Below the pieces are notes generated by a model. That model did no database searches. It was not told the DNA's origin and was given only the letters and a program-made list of their open reading frames with translations. From the NCBI RefSeq assembly GCF_018333235.1, contig NZ_BORP01000001.1, forward strand, positions 1-64,000: DNA of 64,000 nucleotides, written 5' to 3'. Origin of the DNA: Ornithinibacillus bavariensis (GTDB lineage Bacteria; Bacillota; Bacilli; Bacillales; Amphibacillaceae). The position numbers and the translations under genes were made by a program. This document shows, piece after piece, positions 54,684 to 63,403 of the stretch (positions are counted from its first letter, which is position 1; every line of letters starts with the position of its first letter).

Positions 54684-54712
54684 ATTATATAGAATGTTTT
54701 TATTTTTGTAAA
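54684..54712 (-). promoter_or_regulatory. SigA promoter of the 24-codon unit
   Basis: On the minus strand TTTACA (54712-54707), 17 bp, then TATAAT (54689-54684). It is one of the best promoters in the window by eye. Confidence 0.8.
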
Positions 54713-54982
54713 CCCTAATATTTTTGTATGTAGCTTGGGTTTGACGTATCATATAAGAAATTAAGTAAGCTAGAGAGGAGATCTACACTTCGGGTTATTA
54801 CATAAAATATATTGATCTAATCAGATATTTCAGCAGCTTTTTGAAGATAAGGACAGGCTTCTTCATCATTTGTTAAAGTGATTATTTCCTAATACGTTAG
54901 AAAATGGCACATGTTAATAGGATGAATAGAGCCCTCCTTAAAAAAGTGAAGTAAAATATAAAATTAGAAAAGTGGGGTAAAG

Positions 54983-55678
54983 ATGTTACTTGAAGTTATT
55001 GTTCAAACAGTAGAAGAAGCAATAGAAGCTGAGAGGTTAGGAGCTGACAGGCTTGAATTAGTTTCTGGTATAGGAGAAGGAGGACTAACCCCTAGTTATG
55101 GAACAATTAAACAGGTACTAAAAAGTGTATCCATACCAGTACAAATTATGATTCGGCCACATAGCTATCATTTTCATTATAGTTCTAGTGACTTAGATAC
55201 GATGTATGAAGATGTTAATAACATAATTTCACTTGGAGGTACTGGTATTGTATTCGGTGCACTCCACAAAGATAACACAATCAATGAGGAAGCATTGAAA
55301 AATATTATTCAACTCTCTCCAGATTTAGACATTACATTTCACCGTGCATTTGATGAGGTGTCTTCCCAAGAGGCTGCTTATCTTATCCTAAATCAATTCA
55401 AACAAAATGTTCGTCGTATTTTAACTTCAGGTGGGAAAGCAAATTGTGAAGACGGGAAGAACAGCTTAAAAAGATTAGTTGACTTATCAGTTAGACTTCA
55501 AGGTCCTAAGATTCTGCCAGGATCAGGACTAACGAGTACTAATATCGAATGGATTCATAAAGCTGTAGGTGCAGAGCAATATCATTTTGGAAAGTCATTG
55601 CGAACGGATCAATCCTTCGCAAAGGGTTTTGATAAAGTAGCATTTGATAAAATAATTAAATTTAAAACCTCACAGTAA
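54983..55678 (+). CDS. cutC: CutC family copper homeostasis protein
   Basis: The 231-aa TIM-barrel protein has CutC signatures: EAERLGADRLELVSGIGEGG (about 16-35), LTPSYGTIK, VQIMIRPHSYHFHYS, DITFHRAFDEV and RRILTSGGKAN. CutC proteins are linked to copper tolerance, though the biochemical role is unresolved. It is monocistronic with a GTGGGG ribosome binding site. The RPHSY and FHRAFD blocks are intact, so it should be functional. Confidence 0.92.
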   Translation: MLLEVIVQTVEEAIEAERLGADRLELVSGIGEGGLTPSYGTIKQVLKSVSIPVQIMIRPHSYHFHYSSSDLDTMYEDVNNIISLGGTGIVFGALHKDNTINEEALKNIIQLSPDLDITFHRAFDEVSSQEAAYLILNQFKQNVRRILTSGGKANCEDGKNSLKRLVDLSVRLQGPKILPGSGLTSTNIEWIHKAVGAEQYHFGKSLRTDQSFAKGFDKVAFDKIIKFKTSQ

Positions 55679-55821
55679 TTGCCTAAATCTAAACTAGATT
55701 TGGGCTTTTCTATTTTGCGTACAAATAGTACTTAATTCATTTATGGTAAAATAGATAACAGTTATAAGAAAATTCTTTCATTTAATAGTGTAGGGGTTAG
55801 AGATGTTAGGGGGAAGATATT

Positions 55822-57303
55822 GTGTTTGAATATAAAAATTATGATGCTCTTGGACTAGCAGAACTAGTAAAAAATAATGAGATAAAGCAAGAGGAGGTCC
55901 AAGAAGCTGCTATTCAGGAAATTGAGCAAAAAAATCCTAAGCTAAATGCAGTTATTTACAAAATTTATAAACATCAGGAGGAAATCGAAGCTTTCGAAAC
56001 TGGAATCTTCTCCGGAGTTCCAGTCCTAACGAAAAATATCTCTCAGGAATCAAAAGGTCATCTAATGTCAGAGGGTTCGAAGTTACTAGCTAATTTCATT
56101 GCTAATGAGGATAGTGAGTTTGTTCGTCAGTTGAAGGACACTGGTGTGACCATCCTCGGTCAGACAAATGTTCCAGAATTTGCACTGATGGGGACTACAG
56201 AGCCTAAACATGATGGACCTACAAGGAATCCTTGGAACATTAACTATACACCAGGCGGATCAAGTGGTGGTTCAGCAGCTGCTGTAGCTTCAGGTATGGT
56301 TCCTATTGCTGGTGCTAATGATGGAGGGGGATCAATTCGGATTCCTGCAGCCTATTGTGGAATCTTTGGATTAAAGCCAACTCGTGGTCGTACGCCGGTT
56401 GGACCAAAAAGGGGGCGTTCGTGGCAAGGTGCTTCTGTTGACCATATTCTAAGTCGTACGGTCCGTGATAGTGCTGCAATGCTGGATCAGTATCTATATG
56501 ACCGAACTAATGCCTTTTATGCGCGAAAATATACCGAATCCTATTTAATTGCTTCCGAGACACCAATTAGACAGCCATTAAAAATTGCCTTTACCACCTT
56601 ATCACCATTAGGCTCTACTGTTGATGCAGCATGCAAGGAAGCAGTACTTAAGACGGTTAAGCTCCTAGAAACAATGGGGCATATAGTCGAGGAAAAAGAA
56701 GCCCCAATTGATGGCAAGCGATTAGCAAATAGCTATATGATGATGTACTTTGCAGAGGTTGGATCTACTTTTCGTGCCATTGAAAGTATAATCGGTAGGA
56801 AAGTTACATATAACGATGTAGAACCAGCAACATGGATATTAGGTTTACTAGGTAAGGCTGTATCCTCAGAGGAGTTTTTAACAAGCTTAAAGTTTTGGGA
56901 TGAAGTAGCCATAAAAATGGAATATTTTCATGATGAGTACGACTTCTATCTTACACCGACAACTGCATTTCCCCCTTCTCGATTAGGGGAGTTAGACCAG
57001 ACTAAATTAGAAAAAATGCTCATCCGAATCGTTGGAGGTCTAGGGTTAGGTGGAATATTGAAAAAGTCAGGCTTTGTGGACCAAGTGGCACATAAAAGTC
57101 TTATGCGAACCCCTTTTACGCAACTAGCTAATTTAACAGGGCAGCCAGCTATGAGTCTTCCACTGCATCAAACAGAGGACGGTCTTCCTTGTGGCGTACA
57201 AGTGATGGCTAGGAGAGGACGAGAGGATTTGTTATTGCAATTAGCAGGAGAATTAGAAACAAGTGATTACTGGATTAATGTACAGGAAAATCCATTCTAC
57301 TAA
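55822..57303 (+). CDS. Amidase-signature family hydrolase
   Basis: The 493-aa enzyme has the amidase-signature Ser-cisSer-Lys triad: a lysine in VPVLTKNIS (about 70), the core [14 protein letters not shown] (about 151-164) and the nucleophile region [20 protein letters not shown] (about 173-192). The C-terminus has [11 protein letters not shown]. It hydrolyses a carboxamide. It is a stand-alone amidase rather than GatA, because gatC/gatB are absent and the length and lysine region differ. The start is GTG at 55822 after TTAGGGGG. Confidence 0.9.
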   Translation: MFEYKNYDALGLAELVKNNEIKQEEVQEAAIQEIEQKNPKLNAVIYKIYKHQEEIEAFETGIFSGVPVLTKNISQESKGHLMSEGSKLLANFIANEDSEFVRQLKDTGVTILGQTNVPEFALMGTTEPKHDGPTRNPWNINYTPGGSSGGSAAAVASGMVPIAGANDGGGSIRIPAAYCGIFGLKPTRGRTPVGPKRGRSWQGASVDHILSRTVRDSAAMLDQYLYDRTNAFYARKYTESYLIASETPIRQPLKIAFTTLSPLGSTVDAACKEAVLKTVKLLETMGHIVEEKEAPIDGKRLANSYMMMYFAEVGSTFRAIESIIGRKVTYNDVEPATWILGLLGKAVSSEEFLTSLKFWDEVAIKMEYFHDEYDFYLTPTTAFPPSRLGELDQTKLEKMLIRIVGGLGLGGILKKSGFVDQVAHKSLMRTPFTQLANLTGQPAMSLPLHQTEDGLPCGVQVMARRGREDLLLQLAGELETSDYWINVQENPFY

Positions 57304-57383
57304 CTATTGTACAGTTTTTGATTTTTTTTATAGCAAATGGACACCTTAAAAAGAAACAGAAGGATGAAGAGGTGGGGTTATGT

Positions 57384-57881
57384 ATGATATCTAGAAAACA
57401 TTTGCTATTTAATGTTTTACTGCTTGTTGTTCCGTGGCTATCAATTTTATTTCTTGGTAAACACCATATTAAACGTTTTTCAGTTTCAGCGATTTTTATT
57501 GTTATATTTGAGATAATAAATCATATTTATGGTCATAAAAGAAAATGGTGGAAGTTTTACGATAAACCTAGATTCTTTTTAAGGGACGAGTTACCCTTTA
57601 GTATTGGTCCTTACATGCCCATTTCGTTATGGATACTAAAATATTCATTTGGTAACTTCAAGAAATTTGTACTGATTAATGTAATAGCTGACGGAGTCTT
57701 TGCTTTTTTAATTATGAATTTTTTAAAGAGGCTTAAAATCGTAAGACTGAAACGTTTAAGTAATATTCAGTTTTTTATTTATTTACATTATAAATGTTAT
57801 CTATTATACGGAATTCAATACTTGTATGAGAAATTTAAAAGACTGCGTTACAATGCCAACATCCTAGAAAGGACTTTTTGA
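57384..57881 (+). CDS. CBO0543-like integral membrane protein
   Basis: The 165-aa protein has about four membrane helices and the motif KRKWWKFYDKPRF, ELPFSIGPYMPISLWILKYS, which recalls the uncharacterised CBO0543 family of Firmicutes. The ATG at 57384 is chosen because GAGGTGG lies about 8 nt upstream; earlier starts lack a ribosome binding site. It is 80 nt after the amidase gene and probably read from the same transcript. Function unknown. Confidence 0.65.
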   Translation: MISRKHLLFNVLLLVVPWLSILFLGKHHIKRFSVSAIFIVIFEIINHIYGHKRKWWKFYDKPRFFLRDELPFSIGPYMPISLWILKYSFGNFKKFVLINVIADGVFAFLIMNFLKRLKIVRLKRLSNIQFFIYLHYKCYLLYGIQYLYEKFKRLRYNANILERTF

Positions 57882-57882
57882 T

Positions 57883-57930
57883 GACGGAGAGCATTAAATT
57901 ACTTTGCTGATGCTCACGTCTTATTTTTTT
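57883..57930 (+). terminator. Terminator after the membrane protein gene
   Basis: GACG-GAGCAT (57883-57893) pairs with ATGCTC-CGTC (57910-57920), with a single-base bulge on each side, followed by TTATTTTTTT. Confidence 0.8.
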
Positions 57931-58059
57931 ATTTAAAGTAATGCTTTTTGTTTCTAACTAGAATACCTGTCTTCTTAAAAATCTATCTTCGTTAATCTGT
58001 TATTTTTTTATTACTAGGTTTACAATGGACTTGCAAGCATATACAAGGGTGGAATTATC

Positions 58060-59235
58060 TTGAAGTTGAATAAAGTACTACCTATTTTATTTTTAATTAT
58101 GTTCCTAGTTATGGTTGGTTTTGGAATTATTATTCCCGTTCTTCCATTTTACGCTGAGGATATGGGTGCTACACCTACTGAGCTTGGCTTGTTAATGGCA
58201 GTCTATTCACTGATGCAGTTTTTATTTGCCCCTATGTGGGGACGTATTTCCGATCGTGTTGGCCGTAAGCCAGTAATGATGATTGGTATTTTTGGGTTAT
58301 CTTTATCCTTTTTCTTATTGGCGATTTCCACAAGTTTGTGGATGCTATTTGCTGCTCGCATAATAGGTGGAATCCTGTCTGCAGCAAATATGCCAACCGT
58401 ACAGGCTTATGTCGCTGATATTACAACAGAGAAAGATCGTGGAAAAGGTATGGGAATAATTGGTGCAGCTACAGGACTTGGTTTTATTTTTGGGCCAGCA
58501 ATTGGTGGTACGTTTACAAATATTAATTTACATACACCGTTCTATATTGCTGGGACAGTTTCCTTTGTTACTCTAATATTTGTATTATTTAGCCTAAGGG
58601 AATCATTAAATCTTTCAACAAGAGCAGTAGTCCAAAAAAGAAAAAAGTCATGGAATAAGGTTTCAAATGAACCATTAGCCATGCTGTATTTTCTACAATT
58701 TTTTATATCTTTATCATTATCTGGCTTAGAAGCAACCTTTGCTTATTTTGCGGCAAAGAAAGCGGGTATGGACTCTATATCATTAGGCTATGCTTTCATG
58801 ATTATGGGATTTGCTAGTGCTGCCGTTCAAGGCTCTATGGGTATTTTATCTAAAAAATATGGAGAAGCGCTAGTCATTCAAGTGGGAATTTCCATTTCGG
58901 TAATTGGGTTTGGGTTAATTCTATTCACACATAGTTTTGTAACGGCGGCTATTTTTCTAGCTGTTTTTGGTATAGGAAATGGTGTTATTCGACCAAGTGT
59001 ATCTTCTTTATTAACAAAGAAATCAAAAATTGGCCATGGTGCCACGACTGGATATTTATCGTCATTTGATTCATTAGGAAGAATTATTGGGCCTGTATTA
59101 GGGGGCTATTTATACTCAGTAAGTATTGGGCTACCGTACATTTCTGGAATGTTCGTATCTATAATGGCTTATATTCTTTTTCGGGCTTACCTATCAAAAG
59201 TAAATAAAGTAATGGACTTTCAAGCACGAGGCTAA
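58060..59235 (+). CDS. MFS multidrug efflux transporter (Bmr/NorA/TetA-like)
   Basis: The 391-aa protein has 12 predicted helices and the drug:H+ antiporter-1 motifs: IIPVLPFYAEDMG (motif D region), GRISDRVGRKPVMM (motif A, about 61-74) and GAATGLGFIFGPAIGG (motif C, about 138-153). These support drug/proton antiport. The start is TTG at 58060 with AAGGGTGGA upstream. Substrate range is unknown. It is flanked by terminators on both sides. Confidence 0.88.
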   Translation: MKLNKVLPILFLIMFLVMVGFGIIIPVLPFYAEDMGATPTELGLLMAVYSLMQFLFAPMWGRISDRVGRKPVMMIGIFGLSLSFFLLAISTSLWMLFAARIIGGILSAANMPTVQAYVADITTEKDRGKGMGIIGAATGLGFIFGPAIGGTFTNINLHTPFYIAGTVSFVTLIFVLFSLRESLNLSTRAVVQKRKKSWNKVSNEPLAMLYFLQFFISLSLSGLEATFAYFAAKKAGMDSISLGYAFMIMGFASAAVQGSMGILSKKYGEALVIQVGISISVIGFGLILFTHSFVTAAIFLAVFGIGNGVIRPSVSSLLTKKSKIGHGATTGYLSSFDSLGRIIGPVLGGYLYSVSIGLPYISGMFVSIMAYILFRAYLSKVNKVMDFQARG

Positions 59236-59243
59236 AGCAGAAA

Positions 59244-59276
59244 ATGCACCTAGAATTATCTGGGTGCATATTTAAA
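59244..59276. terminator. Bidirectional terminator
   Basis: ATGCACCTAG (59244-59253) pairs with CTGGGTGCAT (59260-59269) with one G-U pair. It lies between the MFS gene and the convergent lipoprotein gene. Confidence 0.8.
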
Positions 59277-59277
59277 A

Positions 59278-59802
59278 TTAAAGTAACTGCATCGTTGTAA
59301 TACATGTATTGTCGTTTTCAAAGGTGGAAATAGTGGACTCGGCAGTTTTTCCATTATATCCAATTTTTACTTCAAATGTCTTATCTCTTGGTAACCATAG
59401 GTCAATGAAGCCATTTTGAAGTGATGCCATTTTTTGATCAACAATAACATTTCCATCATCATCCTCAATAAAAACCTCAAATTCCTTTCCAGCTAATTCT
59501 CCTTGACAACCTGTCAAGCTATGAATGGCACAAGGGTGTGTTTCATTTTCAAATGGTGCAATGGATACGAAAAATTCATTTTCTGGTAGGGCATAGGTAG
59601 TCTTTTTCTCTTCTTTGTCTGTTACAATAAGCTCAGTAGATGTAATGGAAGCATTCACATTTTCATAGTTACCAACACTGTAGTCATTTACTAACTTTTT
59701 AATATCGTTCTGTGATCCGTCCTCGTTTGATGTGCTGTCACTGCAAGCTGCTAAGATGGCGAAAAGTAAAATGCTCGTAATTGCCAGTAAACTCTTTTTC
59801 AC
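59278..59802 (-). CDS. Secreted lipoprotein of unknown function
   Basis: The 174-aa precursor has a clear lipoprotein signal (MKKSLLAITSILLFAILAAC), with lipobox LAAC and lipid-modified Cys20, followed by an acidic, Ser/Asn-rich linker. The mature domain (about 40-174) is beta-rich and contains three more cysteines (in HPCAIHSLTGCQG and DNTCITT) that could form disulfides outside the membrane. The start is GTG with TAGGAG upstream. No family was recognised. Confidence 0.75.
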   Translation of the reverse strand: MKKSLLAITSILLFAILAACSDSTSNEDGSQNDIKKLVNDYSVGNYENVNASITSTELIVTDKEEKKTTYALPENEFFVSIAPFENETHPCAIHSLTGCQGELAGKEFEVFIEDDDGNVIVDQKMASLQNGFIDLWLPRDKTFEVKIGYNGKTAESTISTFENDNTCITTMQLL

Positions 59803-60065
59803 TTATAGTTCAACTCCTATAAAATTATTTCATTTATACATGTAATCTTTGTATATTTTATCATAAACATATATCTAAAACGAATCTTCACAGAAATGTC
59901 ATGAATCAAAATAAATGCATAAATCCATTTAAGGAAAAATGACTTTTGTCTTTAGGTTGTAGCCCAAGCAAACCCATGATTTTAGCATATTTTAAAAACG
60001 ACTAGGTTAGTTGTCTATTGACAATTAGTCAATTGATTACTTGAAATATGGGGAGGAGAGAAAGT

Positions 60066-60347
60066 ATGTATAATGATGGTAATTATCCTCAGGTTTGGGG
60101 AAGTGATGGAAGCTACCCACAGGTTTGGGAAAATGATGAGAGATTATTTGGGAGACGTCCGTTCGGATTTGGTTTTAGGCCGTTTGGATTTGGGAGGCCA
60201 TTTGGGTTTGGATTTGGCAGACCATTTGGATTCGGCTTTGGCGCACCGTTTCTCGGAGGAGTTCTAGGTGGATTAGTGGGTAGTTCTTTAATTGGACCGT
60301 ATGGGTATGGGTATGGCTACGGGTACCCATATTATCCTTATTGGTAA
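60066..60347 (+). CDS. Gly/Phe/Tyr-rich repeat protein (spore-surface-like)
   Basis: The 93-aa product has two YPQVW units (residues 7-11 and 17-21), then repeated RPFGFG units (about 31-58), a glycine-rich hydrophobic helix (LGGVLGGLVGSSLIG) and a tyrosine-rich tail (PYGYGYGYGYPYYPYW). Similar low-complexity Tyr/Gly proteins occur in spore coats and in envelope-associated peptides; this is inference. The ATG at 60066 is preceded by GGGGAGGAGAG; an ATG at 60048 overlaps that site. A TTGACA-N17-TTGAAA element upstream is a weak promoter candidate. Confidence 0.7.
   Translation: MYNDGNYPQVWGSDGSYPQVWENDERLFGRRPFGFGFRPFGFGRPFGFGFGRPFGFGFGAPFLGGVLGGLVGSSLIGPYGYGYGYGYPYYPYW
60155..60245 (+). repeat. 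In-gene tandem repeats encoding RPFGFG units
   Basis: Imperfect 18-24-nt direct repeats (for example GGCCATTTGGGTTTGGATT and GACCATTTGGATTCGGCTT) code for the RPFGFG units. Copies differ mainly at third positions, so the protein repeat seems to be selected. Confidence 0.7.
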
Positions 60348-60539
60348 GCTAAAGTCCTTGCTATTTCAGCTTTAGACTAAGCGGAAAATAAGTAAATTTT
60401 TAAGTCTATCAACCATTTCAAAAGTTAACAAGGATGAATTGAAGTGAAGACCAGTTCAAAACGTCAATCCAATAGCTCTCCTATACTAGTATGAATAATA
60501 GGATTGTTCCACCAGCTGATTCATAATCAACAAACTAAT

Positions 60540-60580
60540 ACTGCACCCTGTCCAGCTTAAAAGGGTGCAGTATCTTTTTT
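60540..60580. terminator. Bidirectional terminator
   Basis: ACTGCACCCT (60540-60549) pairs perfectly with AGGGTGCAGT (60562-60571), followed by ATCTTTTTT. It serves the repeat-protein gene and the convergent DHOD-like gene. Confidence 0.8.
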
Positions 60581-62345
60581 AATATTGCTTTCTAAAGAAG
60601 GAGTATGTAAGTATTAGACCGATTAAAAATAAAACGAATGCAATATAAGCAGGTAGTAGATGGATGAATGTTGTGTAGCCAATTGCAAAATGTATATATA
60701 ATCCTGCATAAAATGCTGGTAAGCCGCCGATTAAATAGGTCAACCAAACCCATCGATTTCCTTGTTGAACTCCCCATAGCGACATAGTCAAAACTAATAA
60801 GCCAACACTGAGTAAAGCACTACCAAATCCCGCTCGATCATGTGCTAATACCGGAAGTAAATTCTCGTTAAATTCTTGTAGCATTTCTTTTGGCATACAG
60901 ATATAAGCTAAATCTGTAGACACGAAGATGCTGGTGACACCAATAAATGATATGATTACTCCACCCAAAACAAAGGAAAAACCTAAAAGTACAAATGCCA
61001 ATTGACCATAGATGCCTCTCTTATAAATTCTGTCATTTCTTCTATTCTTAGATGCGGGGGTACCTCGGATTCCTCGTGTTTTATACAAACCATAAAGGTA
61101 AAAAGGGAGTAATATAAGCCAGAATAGTAAATGCAGCCAATCAAAATAACCAAATCCAATGAAGGCAAATATACCAAGGAATCCAATAATAGCTGCTATA
61201 TCAATGGCTTGCTTTGCCCACTTCAATCCCCATTTTACACCGTGCTTGGCGAGCTGCATATAGACTACTCCACCAGAAATCATGGTTCCAGCTAGAGTCA
61301 TTCTGTCATGTGCCATAAATAGCATAATTCTGTCATTAAAAGCCCATATTGTTTGACGTTTCATATTAAGAAATATTTCATCATATGGGAGAATTATCGT
61401 TGTAATACTTAAGATAAAGGCAATGATTCCGCCAATTAAAATGGACAAGCCAAATAACCAATAAGCAAACCAGCCGGCTTGAGGAGAGGGGCGAATCGAA
61501 GAACGATCAACGAGTGCTTCATTAATCCTCTTTGGTAATCCAGGCCCTGCAAATATATAGCCATCTGTTAGCATTATCAAATTAGCCCCCGAATCTAAAG
61601 CTTGTAAGGCTTGTTCTGGTTCATAGATTCCTCCCGATGCTATAATGGTGCCATGATACCCCATTTTTCGTAACGATTTGATTTTCTCAACTAAACTACC
61701 TTCTTCAAAGCTGTGCTCTAATAGTAATCCAGAAAAAGGACTATCTATAATCTCTTCATTTACTAGAGAGGTAACTAAAAATAGTGGTTTATTTGTTTGT
61801 TTTATAGTCTCTTTGAAATTTGCCTCTAAAATAAACCCATCTGCATAGCTATCAAGCTTCTTTAGCATATATACCACTTCATGATAATTGCCAGAAAGCC
61901 TAAAAAAAATTGGTTGTTTCTTTTTTAATTTCCTTATTTTTTTAACAGTCTCTTCGATTCCAATAGATTCTATTTTAGGAGGAAAGGATATTTTTTGGTT
62001 CGCTTGATCTACAATTGGACTAGTAAATTTTTCTGTCATTTCCATGGATATTGGCCCAATCTCAATAAAACCAAAGCCTAAATTAGTAAACGCCCTAGTT
62101 CCTGAAAGTAGTGGATCAATTTTACCAGATAAACCCACAGGATTTGGAAAGTCAATCCCATGTATTTCTTGTCGAATTAAAATAGAGCTTTCTTCTCTTC
62201 CTAAAAAATTTATAATCCTAGGTCCAATCCCAAATGGGAGTGAAGCGATGCTATTCATTCCTTTGTGAATGAACTCCCTTGATATAGTTGGTGGTAATTT
62301 AAATAACAACGGTTTAAAAATTCCATGATAAGACCAATCCGGCAT
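60579..62345 (-). CDS. Dihydroorotate dehydrogenase-like protein fused to a membrane domain
   Basis: The 588-aa protein has an N-terminal class-2 dihydroorotate-dehydrogenase-like barrel (about 1-285): FIHKGMNSIASLPFG, GIDFPNPVGLSGKIDPLL, FGFIEIGPISME and the FMN-phosphate site TIIASGGIYEP, then LTDGYIFAGPGLPKRI. The catalytic NxSxPNT motif of true PyrD is not present; the matching region reads FRLSGNYHE. The C-terminal 300 residues are about seven membrane helices. It is probably not a functional PyrD but a flavin or membrane-redox protein. ATG at 62345 is chosen because AGGGGG lies 6 nt upstream; another ATG 6 nt earlier abuts it. Confidence 0.72.
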   Translation of the reverse strand: MPDWSYHGIFKPLLFKLPPTISREFIHKGMNSIASLPFGIGPRIINFLGREESSILIRQEIHGIDFPNPVGLSGKIDPLLSGTRAFTNLGFGFIEIGPISMEMTEKFTSPIVDQANQKISFPPKIESIGIEETVKKIRKLKKKQPIFFRLSGNYHEVVYMLKKLDSYADGFILEANFKETIKQTNKPLFLVTSLVNEEIIDSPFSGLLLEHSFEEGSLVEKIKSLRKMGYHGTIIASGGIYEPEQALQALDSGANLIMLTDGYIFAGPGLPKRINEALVDRSSIRPSPQAGWFAYWLFGLSILIGGIIAFILSITTIILPYDEIFLNMKRQTIWAFNDRIMLFMAHDRMTLAGTMISGGVVYMQLAKHGVKWGLKWAKQAIDIAAIIGFLGIFAFIGFGYFDWLHLLFWLILLPFYLYGLYKTRGIRGTPASKNRRNDRIYKRGIYGQLAFVLLGFSFVLGGVIISFIGVTSIFVSTDLAYICMPKEMLQEFNENLLPVLAHDRAGFGSALLSVGLLVLTMSLWGVQQGNRWVWLTYLIGGLPAFYAGLYIHFAIGYTTFIHLLPAYIAFVLFLIGLILTYSFFRKQY

Positions 62346-62419
62346 AAACATCCCCCTAGTTCAACCAGTTATCCTTATAGTAGCATGTTCATCCTTGGGT
62401 GTCAGTTCATGTTAAAAAG

Positions 62420-62466
62420 TGAAGGCTAAAACCGAAAAATCGTTGGACTTTTGGTTTTAGCCTTCA
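62420..62466 (-). terminator. Terminator of the SDR gene
   Basis: TGAAGGCTAAAACC (62420-62433) pairs perfectly with 62453-62466. On the minus strand it is followed by CTTTTTAAC. Confidence 0.85.
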
Positions 62467-62487
62467 GCTAATCATCTTTAATTTGTA

Positions 62488-63249
62488 TTAAAATGCAGCT
62501 GTCCAACCACCATCAGCTGTAATAACAGATCCATTTACAAAGCTTGATTCATCAGATGCTAAGAACAGTGCAACCTGGGCAATTTCTTCTGGTTGTCCAA
62601 TTCGAGGAATGACTCCTTGTACAGGCTTTGTACGTTCTATACCAAATGGATTAACATTTTTCATCGAAGCGGAAATATTGGTTGCAACTGCACCAGGTGC
62701 TATAGCATTGCAGCGAATACCTTTTTGTGCATACATATAACCGGTATTTTTCGTTAAGCCAATAACAGCATGCTTAGATGCTCCGTAAGTTGCACCTGCA
62801 TGGGCACCATTTAAGCCACCGGTTGATGCTGTGTTAATAATAACACCTGATTCTTTTTCGAGGAAAATCGGTATTGCTTTGCGCATCGCACGCATAACAC
62901 CCTTCGTATTGATTTCAAAAATTAGATCCCAGCGCTCATCCATAATATCTGCAACTGGTTCGAATCCATCCATAATACCGGCATTATTAACTAAAATATC
63001 TAGTGTGCCAAATTTTTTTACTGCTGTATCAATCATATTGTCAACATCTTCTTGTTTGGCAACATTTACTTGAACAGCTATTGCTTCTCCATTATTCTCA
63101 GTAATTCCTTTAACTACCTCTTCTGCTCCCTCTAGGTTAAGGTCTGCTACAATAACTTTTGCGCCTTCCTTGGCATAAAGTTCTGCAATAGCCTTCCCCA
63201 TCCCTGAAGCTGCACCAGTAACCACCGCTACTTTGTTTTTTAATTTCAA
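62488..63249 (-). CDS. SDR-family oxidoreductase
   Basis: The 253-aa enzyme is a classical short-chain dehydrogenase: TGAASGMGKAIAELYAKEG (cofactor motif TGxxxGxG, about 11-29), NNAG at about 87-90, catalytic Ser in INTASTGG, and YGASK (YxxxK). The C-terminal IAQVALFLASDESSFVNGSV and ITADGGW match glucose-1-dehydrogenase/3-oxoacyl-reductase-type enzymes. The substrate cannot be read. The start is TTG with GAGGAGGAG upstream. It is divergent from a TetR-type regulator, which probably controls it. Confidence 0.9.
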   Translation of the reverse strand: MKLKNKVAVVTGAASGMGKAIAELYAKEGAKVIVADLNLEGAEEVVKGITENNGEAIAVQVNVAKQEDVDNMIDTAVKKFGTLDILVNNAGIMDGFEPVADIMDERWDLIFEINTKGVMRAMRKAIPIFLEKESGVIINTASTGGLNGAHAGATYGASKHAVIGLTKNTGYMYAQKGIRCNAIAPGAVATNISASMKNVNPFGIERTKPVQGVIPRIGQPEEIAQVALFLASDESSFVNGSVITADGGWTAAF

Positions 63250-63300
63250 CGTAATCTCCTCCTCTTAATTGAAGAAAATATTGAACACTTGTACAATAAA

Positions 63301-63329
63301 ATTATACGTCATTACCACTAGTAGTACAA
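63301..63329 (-). promoter_or_regulatory. Candidate promoter of the SDR gene
   Basis: On the minus strand TTGTAC (63329-63324), 17 bp, then TATAAT (63306-63301). Confidence 0.55.
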
Positions 63330-63346
63330 ACAACAGAAAATGTAAT

Positions 63347-63368
63347 AACCGTTAATTAATCAACGGTT
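63347..63368. promoter_or_regulatory. Palindrome in the SDR/TetR intergenic region, possible operator
   Basis: AACCGTT (63347-63353) and AACGGTT (63362-63368) are perfect 7-bp arms around an 8-base spacer. The position between the divergent genes suits a TetR-family operator. It could instead be a chance hairpin. Confidence 0.4.
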
Positions 63369-63403
63369 TTTAAAAGAAGTGTATACTAATGGAGGAAAAA
63401 AAT

